A stretch of 41,320 nt of DNA from Candidatus Shapirobacteria bacterium (GCA_016783425.1 JADHWP010000003.1:1-41320); one strand, 5' to 3'. Counted from the stretch's first letter, positions 18,219 through 29,160 are shown. The notes: generated by a model from the sequence alone, not told the origin. A program made the numbers and translations.

Positions 18219-18968
18219 ATGATTTCCTGGGAAAAAGCTTTAAATCAAGTTGAAAAGAATTTAACTTCTTTCAAAGACAAGCAATACTTTCAAATTCACT
18301 CGGCTCGCTATGCTTTTGTCTTGAATAAAATTAGTAAAATCAATCCCAACCAGAGCCTGAAAATTTTAGATATTGGTTGTTTCCCTGATCATTTAAGCCA
18401 AGCTTTAAAGTTTTTAGGCCATCAAATTTTTGGGATTGCCTCTACTCATGAGCCCTTAAAAAGAAAAAATGTTTTTTTGCTTAACGCCGAAAAAGACCCC
18501 TTTCCTTTTAATAACAACTTTTTTGACTTAATTTTGCTCAACGAACTAATTGAGCATTTTCCCCAATCCCCCTTGCCAGTTTTAAAAGAAGCTTTAAGAG
18601 TAACTAAAGATAAAGGATTTTTGGTTTTAACCACACCTAACGCCGTTAGGTTAATCAACAGGCTTAAGATTGCTGTCGGCCAAAACACTGCTTGCTCTAT
18701 TGATCACTTTTTTCAAAATAAGGGCCAAGGAGGCAATCTTTATCACCGTCATAATCGAGAATATAATTTTGCAGAAGTAGAATTTATTTTGAAAAAAACT
18801 AACTGGTTAGTAGTTGAGAAAAGTTTTTTTAACGGCTATCCTCCTTACCGCAAAAAAGACAAAGCACAAGCCCTCGGTATTAAAGCCTTAAAATGGCTTT
18901 ACTTTTTAACTACCCAAGCTTATCCTGCTTTTAAAGACTCGCTTTTTTTCAAAACTCAAAAAAAATAA
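18219..18968 (+). CDS. Class I SAM-dependent methyltransferase
   Basis: LKILDIGCFPDHLSQALKFLGHQIFGIA...FDLILLNELIEHFPQSPLPVLKEALRVTKDKGFLVLTTPN. Confidence 0.9.
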   Translation: MISWEKALNQVEKNLTSFKDKQYFQIHSARYAFVLNKISKINPNQSLKILDIGCFPDHLSQALKFLGHQIFGIASTHEPLKRKNVFLLNAEKDPFPFNNNFFDLILLNELIEHFPQSPLPVLKEALRVTKDKGFLVLTTPNAVRLINRLKIAVGQNTACSIDHFFQNKGQGGNLYHRHNREYNFAEVEFILKKTNWLVVEKSFFNGYPPYRKKDKAQALGIKALKWLYFLTTQAYPAFKDSLFFKTQKK

Positions 18969-18980
18969 CTTTTTTCTTTT

Positions 18981-20099
18981 TTATTTATAACCAATTGGCT
19001 TACTGGTCGGGGCCAGCTCTAAACTTAATCTTCTTCTTTGCTGGTCAACATGCTCAATAAAGCACTTTACTTTCTCCCCAGCCTTAAGAATGGTTGTGGG
19101 TGGAATTTTGCTAATATGAATTAGGCCTTCAATCCCCGGCTCTAAATTAACTAAAGCCCCGAAATTAGTAATTTCTACTATTTTCCCAGATACTGAAGTC
19201 TCGGGTGGATACTTTTTCTTGATATCCGCCCAAGGATCAGTTATTAGTCTTTTGATCGAAAACTGAAGTTTTTCTCCTATTTTATTTAAAAGAACTACTT
19301 TTACTTTATCCCCGGCTTTATAAATCCGGTTTAAACCAGCAACTTTCTCCCAAGAAACTTCAGAAATATGAACCAGGCCTTCTAGTTCTAACTCTTCTTT
19401 TTTGATAGAAATGGTAATAAAAAGACCAAAGGGCTCAACCCGCATAATTTTAGCTTCAAACTCTTTGCCTTCTTTTAAGTCTTCCATCATCTTTTTTTCC
19501 TTGGCCACTACTTTGGGCTCAGAAACCATGCGCTCGGAAAAAACTAATCTGTTTTTAGTTTGATCTACTTCCAAAACCCTAGCCTCGACTTGCCTACCCA
19601 CTAGATTGGCTGGATCGCCCTCAAATTTTTTCCCAATTTGGGAACCAGGAATAAAACCGAAAAGACCAAAAGGAGCAATTACCACCACCCCGCCCCGATT
19701 AACCTCTTTACCTTTAATTTTAACAGTGCTTTTTTCTTTTAAACTTTTTTGAAAAAACTGCCAAGATTGTTCAAAAGCAGTTTTACGTAAAGAAAGCAAA
19801 GTTTGGCCCCGCTCGTTCTCCAATACCCGAATTTGAACTTTAATTTTGTCTCCTACTTTAAGCTGAGAGGCAAAATCACTAACTAAACCCAACTCTTTTC
19901 CCGTAATAATCCCTTCGGTTTTCCCCCCAATATCTAAAAACAAGGTTTTGGGGCGCATTTCCACTACTGTTCCAATGACAAATTCACCACGGGAAAAAGT
20001 TTTTAAAGGAGTGGAGGATAAACTTAATAGCTCCTCCATAGTTTTAGGAGTAATTGAAGCTTTTACCTTACTCTTCTTTGTTTTTTGTACTTTTGACAT
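18981..20099 (-). CDS. rpsA: Ribosomal protein S1 (about four S1 domains)
   Basis: Repeated S1 motifs: FVIGTVVEMRPKTLFLDIGGKTEGII; VVVIAPFGLFGFIPGSQI; GKEFEAKIMRVEPFGLFITI...LVHISEVSW; VSGKIVEITNFGALVNLEPGIEGLIHISKI. Confidence 0.9.
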   Translation of the reverse strand: MSKVQKTKKSKVKASITPKTMEELLSLSSTPLKTFSRGEFVIGTVVEMRPKTLFLDIGGKTEGIITGKELGLVSDFASQLKVGDKIKVQIRVLENERGQTLLSLRKTAFEQSWQFFQKSLKEKSTVKIKGKEVNRGGVVVIAPFGLFGFIPGSQIGKKFEGDPANLVGRQVEARVLEVDQTKNRLVFSERMVSEPKVVAKEKKMMEDLKEGKEFEAKIMRVEPFGLFITISIKKEELELEGLVHISEVSWEKVAGLNRIYKAGDKVKVVLLNKIGEKLQFSIKRLITDPWADIKKKYPPETSVSGKIVEITNFGALVNLEPGIEGLIHISKIPPTTILKAGEKVKCFIEHVDQQRRRLSLELAPTSKPIGYK

Positions 20100-22009
20100 A
20101 ATTCATATTTCTCCTTTCAATATTTATTTTTCAAGTAGAAACTTTTTCTACTTCTACTTATTTTACCAGGTAAGAACATATTCTTACCTTAATTGACCAA
20201 AAATCAGATTGTTGAGATTAAAAAAGAAAAATCTTGCTCGGTTGATAGGTACAGCTTGGCTTAAACTATTACTAGTCTTACACCGGCTGCCCATGCCCAG
20301 TAGTCTCCTGGGAACCTGATAATGATTCCTAATCTCGGGGTGGGCTTCCCGCTTCAGATGCTTTCAGCGGTTATCCTTTGGAAACATAGCTACCCGACAA
20401 TGCTCTTGACAGAACAATCGGTACACCAGAGGTTTCCCCAACCAGGTCCTCTCGTACTGTGGTCAGCTCCCCTCAAGAATCAACGGTTACTGCGGATAGA
20501 GACCGAGCTGTCTTACGACGCTCTGAACCCAACTAACGCGGCGCTTTAATGGGCGAACAGACCAACCCTTGGCCACTTCTTCATGGCCAGGATGCGCCAA
20601 GTCGACATCGATGTGCCGATCCGGGCCGTCTATATGGACTATCGGGCCCGACCAGCCTGTTATCCCCGGGGTAGTTTTTATCCGTTAAGCCCCATGTTTA
20701 ACCATTCAAGCATGGGGGATCACTAAGACCTGCTTTCGCATCTCTCCGACGTAACGTCGGAGTGGTATCACCTTAAATCTCTTCAATCTATTGAATGAAA
20801 GAAATAAAAGGATTAACCAGCTCGACTTGTAAGTCTCGCAGTTAGGCTAGCTTCTGGCTTTGCCCTTACAGTTCGGTTTCCATCCGAACTAAGCTAACCT
20901 TTGTACGCTCGCGCTACCTTTTAGCAAGCGGCTGCCCCAGCCAAACTGACCACCAAACACTGTCCCTGTCCGAGTATTCATCGGACTTAGGTGAGACGCA
21001 AACATGATAAAGGGTGGTATTCCACTGGTCTCCGACGTAACGTCGGAGTCCCACCTATTCTCGACAATTACCAAATTCTAATCAATGTTAAGTTTCAGTA
21101 AAACTCCACGGGGTCTTTTTGTCCTGCAGTAACTAACCGGCATATTCACCGGTATTTCAATTTCGCCGGATGAAGGGTCGAGACAGTTGCTCGGTCGTGA
21201 AGCCTTTCATACTGGTCTGAACTTACCAGACAATGGACTTCGCTACCTTTGGATCCTTAGAGTTAGGACCGTCGTTCACCAGGGCTTCAGTTTGAGGCAG
21301 GTCGAAATTTCGACCCACCACGCCCCTTAACCTTCTGGCACCGGACAGGCTTCAGCCCCTATACTTCCCCTTACGGGTTTGCAGAGACCTGTGTTTTTGA
21401 TAAACAGTCGCCGAGCACTCGTTCGCTGCGGCCCCGCAGTTGCGGGGCAAGGCATCTCCCGAAGTTACGCCTAGCTTTTTTGCCGAGTTCCTTGACCCTC
21501 CTTCTTCCGATCGTCTTAGTATACTCAACCTGCCCACCCGTGTCGGTTTTCGGTACGAACGCTATTTTTTCTCCCAACGAAGCTTTTCTGGGTACCAGAA
21601 CCCGATAGGATTTCCCAAACAAGTTTGGAATTCCGGCAAGTCTTACTTTAAAACGGAATGGCGGATTTGCCTACCACTCCTAGCTCAACTAACCGATGCG
21701 GCAATTTCACTGCCACACCCCACCTCTCCCGATACGTCCCTCCCTTGGTAGTAACGAAAAAACAACGGGGCTGGAATATTAACCAGCTGTCCATCCACTA
21801 CCCCCGCATGTTGCGGGACTCATGTTAGGCTCGCCTAACCCTCAGACGACGAACGTGGCTGAGGAAACCTTGGGCTTTCGACGATTTAGATTCTCACTAA
21901 ATTTACGCTACTCATGCCGGCATTCTCGCTTCCCAGCGCTCCACCCCGCCTCACAGCGGGACTTCACTGCCCTGGGAACGCTCCCCTACCAACTCGCTCG
22001 TAGAGCGGG

Positions 22010-22150
22010 AAATTCCAAATCACAAATTCCAAGATACAAACAATAAATTACAAATCCCCAAGTAATCCAAACTGGATGTTTAGAGATTGGAATTTGGTTA
22101 ATTGTAATTTGTCTGGAATACTTGGTACTTGGTTATTGAAATTTTTTGTT
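22010..22150 (-). repeat. AT-rich quasi-palindromic insertion in 23S, helix 45-equivalent position (IVS-like)
   Basis: CAAATTCCAA-type left half and TTGGAATTTG-type right half; flanked by stem TCGTAGA/TCTACGA; adjacent to GTTGGTAGGGGAGCG of the helix 45 region. Confidence 0.8.
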
Positions 22151-22816
22151 CTACGAACGAATTCTCCGTTTTCGGTGGTCTGCTTTAGCCTCGATAAATT
22201 TTCGGCGCAACCTATCCTCCGCCAGTTGGCGGATCGACCAGTGAGCTGTTACGCTTTCTTTAAAGGATGGCTGCCTCTAAGCCAACCTCCTGGCTGTCTA
22301 GGATCGATCACTTCCTTCCCCACTTAGCAAGACACTTAGAGACCTTAAACGGGAGTCTGGGTTGTTTCCCTTTCGCCCAACCAGCTTAGCCCGGCTGGAC
22401 TGACTACCTGATAACACTACTCGGTATTCGGAGTTTGGTTGAACACCGGAGATCGCTCCCCAAATGCTCATTCAGTCGCTCTACCCCCAAGTAGATAAAT
22501 TCAGGCGCTATACCAATATATATTTCGGGGAGAACCAGCTATTTCCAAGTTCGATAAGCATATTACCTCTAACCACAGGTCATCCGAAGGGTTTGCAGCC
22601 CCTACCGGTTCGGGCCTCCTTCCGACTTTCGTCGGAATTCACCCTGCCCATGGTTAGCTCACTTGGTTTCGGGTTTTCCGCCAGCCGCTTATATGTCGCC
22701 TTATTCAGACTCGGTTTCCCTACGCCTCCGGTTTGTAAAAACCTTAGACTTGCGGATGACGAAAACTCGCCGGCTCATTCTTCAATAGGCACGACATTAC
22801 TCGCCTGCAGGGCGAG

Positions 22817-22948
22817 AAAATCACAATATTCAAATAACAAGATCCAAACAAAATTCAAATACCAAAATTCAAACTATGAAATCTTAACATTTGAAATTTG
22901 GAAAATTGGTTATTGTTTGAGATTTGACTATTGGAACTTGAGATTTCC
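22817..22948 (-). repeat. AT-rich quasi-palindromic insertion in 23S, helix 25-equivalent position (IVS-like)
   Basis: Lies after GAACCCCGGAAGGGGAGTGAAATAGAATCTGAAAC; flanked by GCCTGCAGG/CCTACAGGC stem. Confidence 0.8.
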
Positions 22949-23015
22949 TGGTCCTACAGGCAAGCTCTGTCTGTTTGTTAGCAAATAGTTTCAGATTCTA
23001 TTTCACTCCCCTTCC

Positions 23016-23046
<31 letters not shown>

Positions 23047-23270
23047 ATACGCTATCGGTCAATAAGAGTATTTAGCCTTTCCGGATGGCCCCGGAAGATT
23101 CCCACGAAGTTTTGCGTGTTCCGTGGTACTCAGGTACTCTGGCCAAACTTAGTCAAATTTCATCTACAGGACTTTCACCTTCTTTGGTAGACCAATTCCA
23201 GGCCTTTTGATTATCTTTTCAGTTTGGACTATCAGAGCCCTACAACCCCCACCTCGCGCTCCGCGCGAGA

Positions 23271-23402
23271 AACTCCAAGCTCCAAATTCTAAATCCTAAA
23301 CAAGATCCAAATTACAAATTCAAAATTCCAAAATAATTTTTGGAAATTGAAAATTGATTATTGGCCATTGTTTGGAAATTGAAAATTGAAAATTGAAAAT
23401 TG
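23271..23402 (-). repeat. AT-rich quasi-palindromic insertion near the 23S 5' domain (IVS-like)
   Basis: Contains TTTTTGGAAATTGAAAATTGATTATTGG and GAAAATT tandem repeats; flanked by GCGCGAG/CTCGTGC. Confidence 0.8.
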
Positions 23403-23755
23403 CTCGTGCGAAGCACAAAGCAGGTTTGGGCTTCTCCCTTTTCGCTCACCGCTACTAAGGGAATAATTATTATTTTCTTTTCCTCTGGGTACTAAGATGT
23501 TTCAGTTCCCCAGCTTACCCCCCCGACGTTACGTCGGGGTCCTCCGATTCAACATCGAAGGGGGTTATCCCATTCGGACACCGCCGGATCACAGGTTACA
23601 GACACCTCCCCGACGCATATCGCCGTCTGTCGCGTCCTTCTTCGGCTCTTATCACCAAGGCATCCACTATTTGCTTCTTTGCAAGATTCTATCTTTTTTT
23701 TCAACAATCTGATTCTTTAGTCAATTACTTTACTTTTAAGTTGTCAAGGTGCGGG

Positions 23756-23830
23756 TGGACCGAGGCGGGCTCGAACCGCCGACCTGTCCGATGCAAACGG
23801 ACTGCTCTAATCCGACTGAGCTATCGGCCC
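23756..23830 (-). tRNA. tRNA-Ala (anticodon TGC)
   Basis: Reverse strand GGGCCGA TA GCTC...GTCCG-TTTGCAT-CGGAC...GGCGG-TTCGAGC-CCGCC TCGGTCC A; CCA not encoded. Confidence 0.95.
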
Positions 23831-23867
23831 CGAAAACAAATAACTTCAGTTTTCAAGTGGTTTTTAA

Positions 23868-23895
23868 TAAGAAAAAACCGGGGCAATCCCGGTTT
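23868..23895 (-). terminator. Intrinsic terminator/attenuator between promoter and tRNA-Ala
   Basis: Reverse strand AAACCGGG-ATTGC-CCCGGTTT followed by TTTCTTATT (8-bp perfect stem, U-tract). Confidence 0.7.
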
Positions 23896-24027
23896 CTAAA
23901 CTTTATGAAGACACACGCTTCCTACATAATCAATATTTTTTTGGTTAAGAATTGTGTTTTTCTTCTCATTAAGTCGAATGCCGGGACTAAGCCCGAAAAA
24001 ACTACTCTTTTTTAAAAGAGTGTCCTT

Positions 24028-24056
24028 ATTATATAGAGGCAAGCCTACCCTGTCAA
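24028..24056 (-). promoter_or_regulatory. Perfect-consensus sigma-70-type promoter
   Basis: Reverse strand TTGACA (24056-24051), 17-bp spacer, TATAAT (24033-24028). Confidence 0.9.
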
Positions 24057-24099
24057 CTGGAATCTCTATGTAGTATTACTTCTCAATTATCCTCTTGGT

Positions 24100-24307
24100 T
24101 TAACGTCTCAATTGTCTACTTTAAATCATCTAAAAACTTTTACGCTAATGCTAGATCCTTCGCTTACACTCAAGATGACAATTAGCCGTCATTCTGAATT
24201 CAGTTCAGAATCTTAAACAATGAAAGAATAGATCCCGAAACAAGTTCGGGATGACACTTGGCGTGGACAGTTCAGATGTCAAAAAAGGGTGACAATTGAG
24301 ACGTTAA
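24100..24307. mobile_element. TIR-bounded non-coding (MITE-like) element
   Basis: 17-bp perfect inverted repeat TTAACGTCTCAATTGTC (24100-24116) / GACAATTGAGACGTTAA (24291-24307); interior has REP-like hairpins. Confidence 0.65.
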
Positions 24308-24345
24308 GTTACATTAAAGTCTCCTTTTTTGTGCTAGAATGAAGT

Positions 24346-25104
24346 ATGGATTTAAAACAAGCTTTAATTCAACAACCTCTTTTTGCTTTTAATTTGGATG
24401 ATTTTACGATTTTTAAGGCCGTTTCCTCGGCCTTGGCTGAAAAAAAAGCTCCGGCTATTTTTCAACTATCTCCTGGCGAAGCTGATTTTTGGGGCCTGGA
24501 AAATTTTGTTAATTTATTAAAACCCCATCAAAGTAAAGGCCTTTTTTTAAATATTGACCATGGCAAAGATTTAAATCTTTTAGAAAAAGCTATTGGCCTA
24601 GGTTTTGACCTAATTCATTTTGACGGTTCAAGTTTGCCTTGGGAAGAGAATATCGGTCAAACAGCTAAAATAGTAGAGATGGCCCACGCCAAGGGCGTTT
24701 TGGTTGAAGGTGAGCCTGAACCGGAAAACACTGATCCTCAAAAAGTAGCGGAATTTGTTAGCAAAACCAAGGTTGATTTAATTGCCGTTTTTTGCGGCAA
24801 TAAGCATGGCCTTGACCCTGCCAATCCCGAAAACTTAGATCTTGAAAGATTGCGAAAAATAAAAAAAGCAGTTGGCGAAACTCTCCTTGCCTTGCACGGC
24901 GGCTCCGGCGTACCTTTAGAACAGATAAAACAGGTAATGAATGAGAGGTTAGTGGCTAAAATTAACATTAATAGCTTACTGCGAAACACCTACTTTCAAG
25001 CCCTAAAAGAACAACTAGCTCAATATCAAGGAAAAAAAGTGTACGAATTATTAAAACCAGTTTCTGAAAAAATTTCTCAAAAAGTAATAGAATTATTAGA
25101 ATAA
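24346..25104 (+). CDS. Class II ketose-bisphosphate (fructose-bisphosphate) aldolase
   Basis: LNIDHGKDLNLLEKAIGLGFDLIHFDGSSLPWEENI...VFCGNKHGLDP...LLALHGGSGVPLEQIKQ. Confidence 0.88.
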   Translation: MDLKQALIQQPLFAFNLDDFTIFKAVSSALAEKKAPAIFQLSPGEADFWGLENFVNLLKPHQSKGLFLNIDHGKDLNLLEKAIGLGFDLIHFDGSSLPWEENIGQTAKIVEMAHAKGVLVEGEPEPENTDPQKVAEFVSKTKVDLIAVFCGNKHGLDPANPENLDLERLRKIKKAVGETLLALHGGSGVPLEQIKQVMNERLVAKININSLLRNTYFQALKEQLAQYQGKKVYELLKPVSEKISQKVIELLE

Positions 25105-26042
25105 TGAGCAACACTTTTGACGCTATTACCTTTGGCTCGGCCACCATTGATGTTTTTTTGGAAAGCCCGCAATTTGGTAAAAAACTTGAGTTGGCCTATG
25201 ACTCTAAAATTGAAGTTGAGCAAAAGCTAGTTTCTTGCGGTGGAGGAAGCACTAACGTGGCAGCTGGACTATCTCGTTTGGGCTTAAAAACAGCCGCAGT
25301 AGCCCGCTTGGGCCAAGATCAATTTGCCCCCTTAGTAAAAGAGGAACTAATAAAAGAAAGAGTGGAGGTTAGGTTACTTTGTATCAAGCCCGGAGATAAA
25401 ACTGACTCTTCAACCATTTTGGTAAATTCTTCAGGGCAAAAGGTAATTTTAGTTTCCCGCGGACCCACCAGACTGGAAGCCCAGGATATTAACTGGAGCC
25501 AACTTTCGGCCAAACAGTTCCATATCGCTTCTTTAGAAGGAAATTTAAAACTCGCCTCAAAACTAATTAACTATGCCAACAACCACGATATAAAAGTATC
25601 CTGGAACCCGGGCTCCCGCGAACTGGCTCAAAAAAACAAGCTCATTACTTTGCTTAACAAAATTGATATTTTAATTCTTAATCAGGAAGAAATAGAAAAG
25701 CTAACGGGATTAAAAATGACTAACCCCTTTTTTTGGCCGGAAATTTACAAACTCCCCGTTCCCCTGCTTACTATTACCCAAGGCCAAAAAGGATGTTTTT
25801 TGGCTTTTCCCGAACAAAAGCAAAAAACTCATCTTAAGGCAATTAAAACCAAAGTAATCGAAACTACCGGCGCGGGCGATGCTTTTTGCGCCGGCTTAAT
25901 TGCCGGTTTGTTTTATCAGGAAACTGCCCAGGAAGCCGCTCTTTGGGGGCTAGCTAACGGCGCTTCGGTTGTGGCTCAATATGGAGCCAAGGCTGGTTTA
26001 CTAACTCGGGGAGGGATAAAAAAATGGTTGAAAAAACGCTAA
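25104..26042 (+). CDS. PfkB-family carbohydrate kinase
   Basis: CGGGSTNVAAGLSRLGLKTAAVARLGQDQF and ETTGAGDAFCAGLIAGL. Confidence 0.93.
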   Translation: MSNTFDAITFGSATIDVFLESPQFGKKLELAYDSKIEVEQKLVSCGGGSTNVAAGLSRLGLKTAAVARLGQDQFAPLVKEELIKERVEVRLLCIKPGDKTDSSTILVNSSGQKVILVSRGPTRLEAQDINWSQLSAKQFHIASLEGNLKLASKLINYANNHDIKVSWNPGSRELAQKNKLITLLNKIDILILNQEEIEKLTGLKMTNPFFWPEIYKLPVPLLTITQGQKGCFLAFPEQKQKTHLKAIKTKVIETTGAGDAFCAGLIAGLFYQETAQEAALWGLANGASVVAQYGAKAGLLTRGGIKKWLKKR

Positions 26043-27001
26043 GTTTTGCCAGAAAAAAACTAATTAGTCCTCAAAAAAATAAGAAAAAGAGAGATTTAAT
26101 TAAAGAGCGCAAAATTATTGGTTGGACGCTTTTAATCAGTATTGGCTTAAGCGCTCTTTTTTACCTGGCCGCTAACAAGCCAAAGGTTAATTTTAGTTTT
26201 AAACTCCCCTCCTTTTCCAGCCCTCTTCCCAAAAACCCTTCTATTGGGAAAAAGGCGCCAGCGCAACTGGAGAGTTTAGTCTTTGAAATTATTGGCCAAG
26301 ATAAAGAAAGCTGGGCCATTTGGGTAGAAGATTTAGAAAATGATTTTATCTGGAGTTATCAGGATAAAAAAATCTTTCCGGCTGTTTCTTTAATAAAACT
26401 ACCCGCCATAACCACTCTTTATCAACTAATTGAACAAAAAAAGTATCAGTTAGATCAGGAAATGATTCTAACCAAAGAGGATATTCGCGGCGGAGCGGGA
26501 AGCTTAAACAGTCAGCCAATCGGAACAAAATTAACCTTAGAAGAATTGGCCCGCCTTTGTTTAAACCAATCGGACAACACCGCCTTTGCCATGGTTAAAA
26601 GATTACTCACTAACCAAACTATTTCCAGAAATACCTTCTCTTTGGGTTTAATTAATACTTCTTTGGAGGAAAATACCACTACCGCTCAAGACATGGCTCT
26701 GTTTTTTAAACTGCTTTATCAGGGTGAGCTTTTAAACCAGGAGTTTACTAATAAGCTTATAAATCACTTGACCGACACTGCTTTTGAAAACCAAATTCCC
26801 CAGGGGGTGCCCCAGGGAATAAAAGTGGCTCATAAAGTAGACATAGAAATAGACAGCCTGGCGGATGCGGGGTTAATTTTAGTTCCCCAAAGACCAATTA
26901 TTCTCGTTTTTCTCACTAAAAGCTTAAATCAAACTGAAGTTGAAAAAACCATGGTTGATCTGACCCGCGAAATCTACTGGTTTTTGGTTTCTGCTGATTG
27001 A
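26024..27001 (+). CDS. Serine hydrolase, class A beta-lactamase-like fold, membrane-anchored
   Basis: VSLIKLPAI (SxxK), NQSDNTA (SDN), N-terminal TM. Confidence 0.8.
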   Translation: MVEKTLSFARKKLISPQKNKKKRDLIKERKIIGWTLLISIGLSALFYLAANKPKVNFSFKLPSFSSPLPKNPSIGKKAPAQLESLVFEIIGQDKESWAIWVEDLENDFIWSYQDKKIFPAVSLIKLPAITTLYQLIEQKKYQLDQEMILTKEDIRGGAGSLNSQPIGTKLTLEELARLCLNQSDNTAFAMVKRLLTNQTISRNTFSLGLINTSLEENTTTAQDMALFFKLLYQGELLNQEFTNKLINHLTDTAFENQIPQGVPQGIKVAHKVDIEIDSLADAGLILVPQRPIILVFLTKSLNQTEVEKTMVDLTREIYWFLVSAD

Positions 27002-29160
27002 TCTTCTTCTTTAGCTAAAAACCAGGAAGAGGAGCAATGTTCCTGGGGTGCGGTTCCCTGCAAAAAATATTCCTCGCCCACTTGCGGACAACCTTCGCAA
27101 GCAAGGGTGCCGGTTGAACGGCAAATGGGAATTTTAACTATATTTTCCGGTGTTTCCCAGCCGGTGTTGGGATATGCTTCCAGCATTAGATCAGTAATTC
27201 TTCTCCAAATAGGAGTAGCGCCGGTAATCCCCGAGGCAATCCGACTCATGGGAGTATTGTCGTTATTGCCCACCCAAACCGCCACTAAAAATTCGGGCGT
27301 GTAGCCAATCGCCCAGTTATCCCGCAAACCATTACTGGTTCCGGTTTTCACCGCCACTTTCTGATTAGGAATATTAAGCAGGGAATTTAAGCTAAAAGCC
27401 CGAGCTCGAGCATAATTATCGGAAAGAATATCATTAAGCAAAAAGGCTACCCCGGAATCTAAAACTAACTCTTTCTGGCCTTGATTTTTTAACTCATATA
27501 ATTTTTTTTCTCCGACCGAAGGCTTAACGGTTAAAAAGGGAGTTAACTCAACCTTGTTTCCCAAATTGGCCAAAACACTATAAGCTTGAGCCAAATCAAT
27601 CATTTTCACTTCTCCGCCCCCTAAGGTTAAAGAAAGGCCAAAGCGGGAGCGATCCGCCCAGGTAGTAATTCCCATTAGCTCTCCCTGTTTAATCATTTCT
27701 TCTACTCCCAAAGCGGCCAACACTTTTACCGCCGGAATGTTAAAAGAAGAAGCTAAAGCGGTGCGCAAAGAAACATTGCCATGGTATTGGCCATCATAAT
27801 TTTGGGGCGAATAAGGCTCCTGGTAAGGCAAGTGAAAGGTAATAGCCGTATCCGGAATAATGGTGGCCGGGGTAAAACCGCTTTGCAAGGCTTTAGCGTA
27901 ATTAATCACCTTGATCGCCGAGCCAGGCTGACGCGAACTTAAGGTAACATTAACATTCCCATCATTGGTAAAATCAAAATAATCTTTACTCCCCGCCATG
28001 GCCAAAATCTCCCCGGTTTTGGGCCGAATAATTAAAGCCGCCCCGTTCCCCACTCCTAAATGGGCAATATGACCTAACTCTTCTTTAATAATCTGCTCAA
28101 CTTGTCGTTGCAGATCCAGATCCAAACTGGTGACTACTTCCAGGCCCCCCTCCTCTAAAGTTTGCTCTCCCCATTTCTCCACCAGCAAATCCTTAACATA
28201 AAAAACAAAATGGGGCGCTTTTAAAGAATCATTGCTTAAACTTAAACGCAAAGGCTCTTGAGTCGCATTCTCTGCTTCACTTTCGGTTAAATAACCCGTT
28301 TCCACCATCGCCGACAACACCCGTCCTTGTCTTTCTTTAGCTAAAGTAGGGTAAGCCCCAAAAGGAGAAAAGCGGGTGGGCCCGGCGGGCAAACCAGCAA
28401 GTAAAGCGCCTTCGGCCAAATTAACATTTCGTACCGATTTGGCAAAATATTTTTGCGCCGCCTCTTCAATCCCGTAAGCAGTTCCGCCGTAAGACACTTC
28501 ATTAAAATACATTTGCAGAATCTCGTCTTTGGAAAAGCGCTGTTCTGCTAAAATAGCTAAAATCGCTTCCTTTATTTTTCGCCGCCAACTTTTTTCAAAA
28601 TCCAAAAGGGCGTTTTTCACCAGCTGTTGGGTAATGGTGGAACCGCCCACCGGCGCTTTTTGAGGATTGGTCAAATTGTGCTTTACCGCTCTTGCTATTC
28701 CTCGCCAGGACAAACCACTGTGATTATAAAATTCCCGGTCTTCAACCGCAATGGTCGCCTCAATTACAAAATCCGGAATCTCGTTCAAAGGGATTAAGGT
28801 TCGATTTTCCTCATGGTAAATTTTGTAAAGCAAATTTCCCTTACGATCGTAAATCTTGGTGGTTAGCGCCAAAGGGCGATCAATTAACTTTTGCGGAGAG
28901 GGCAAATCTTTTAAGATATTTAAGTAAAAGCCCCAAAAAGTAATCAGAGCCAGAGTAACGCCCAAAAACAAACTTAACCAGGAGCGCCGAAAACTAACCT
29001 TAGGAAAAGGGATCTTCGGGAGGAAAGAAAACAAGGGAAGCAAAATCAAACTGCCGACTTTTTGAAAAGTTACCAAAGCAAAACGCAAAAAAAGATAAAT
29101 AGGCCGACCGAGCCAATTTAATATTTTTATTATAAACAGTAAAAAGGGTGAGAAAAACAT
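26974..29160 (-). CDS. Penicillin-binding protein 1A (transglycosylase/transpeptidase)
   Basis: AVEDREFYNHSGLSWRGIARA, GGSTITQQLVKNALL (GT51); RQPGSAIKVINYA, KTGTSNGLRDNWAIGYTPEFLVAVWVGN. Confidence 0.95.
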   Translation of the reverse strand: MFFSPFLLFIIKILNWLGRPIYLFLRFALVTFQKVGSLILLPLFSFLPKIPFPKVSFRRSWLSLFLGVTLALITFWGFYLNILKDLPSPQKLIDRPLALTTKIYDRKGNLLYKIYHEENRTLIPLNEIPDFVIEATIAVEDREFYNHSGLSWRGIARAVKHNLTNPQKAPVGGSTITQQLVKNALLDFEKSWRRKIKEAILAILAEQRFSKDEILQMYFNEVSYGGTAYGIEEAAQKYFAKSVRNVNLAEGALLAGLPAGPTRFSPFGAYPTLAKERQGRVLSAMVETGYLTESEAENATQEPLRLSLSNDSLKAPHFVFYVKDLLVEKWGEQTLEEGGLEVVTSLDLDLQRQVEQIIKEELGHIAHLGVGNGAALIIRPKTGEILAMAGSKDYFDFTNDGNVNVTLSSRQPGSAIKVINYAKALQSGFTPATIIPDTAITFHLPYQEPYSPQNYDGQYHGNVSLRTALASSFNIPAVKVLAALGVEEMIKQGELMGITTWADRSRFGLSLTLGGGEVKMIDLAQAYSVLANLGNKVELTPFLTVKPSVGEKKLYELKNQGQKELVLDSGVAFLLNDILSDNYARARAFSLNSLLNIPNQKVAVKTGTSNGLRDNWAIGYTPEFLVAVWVGNNDNTPMSRIASGITGATPIWRRITDLMLEAYPNTGWETPENIVKIPICRSTGTLACEGCPQVGEEYFLQGTAPQEHCSSSWFLAKEEDQSAETKNQ

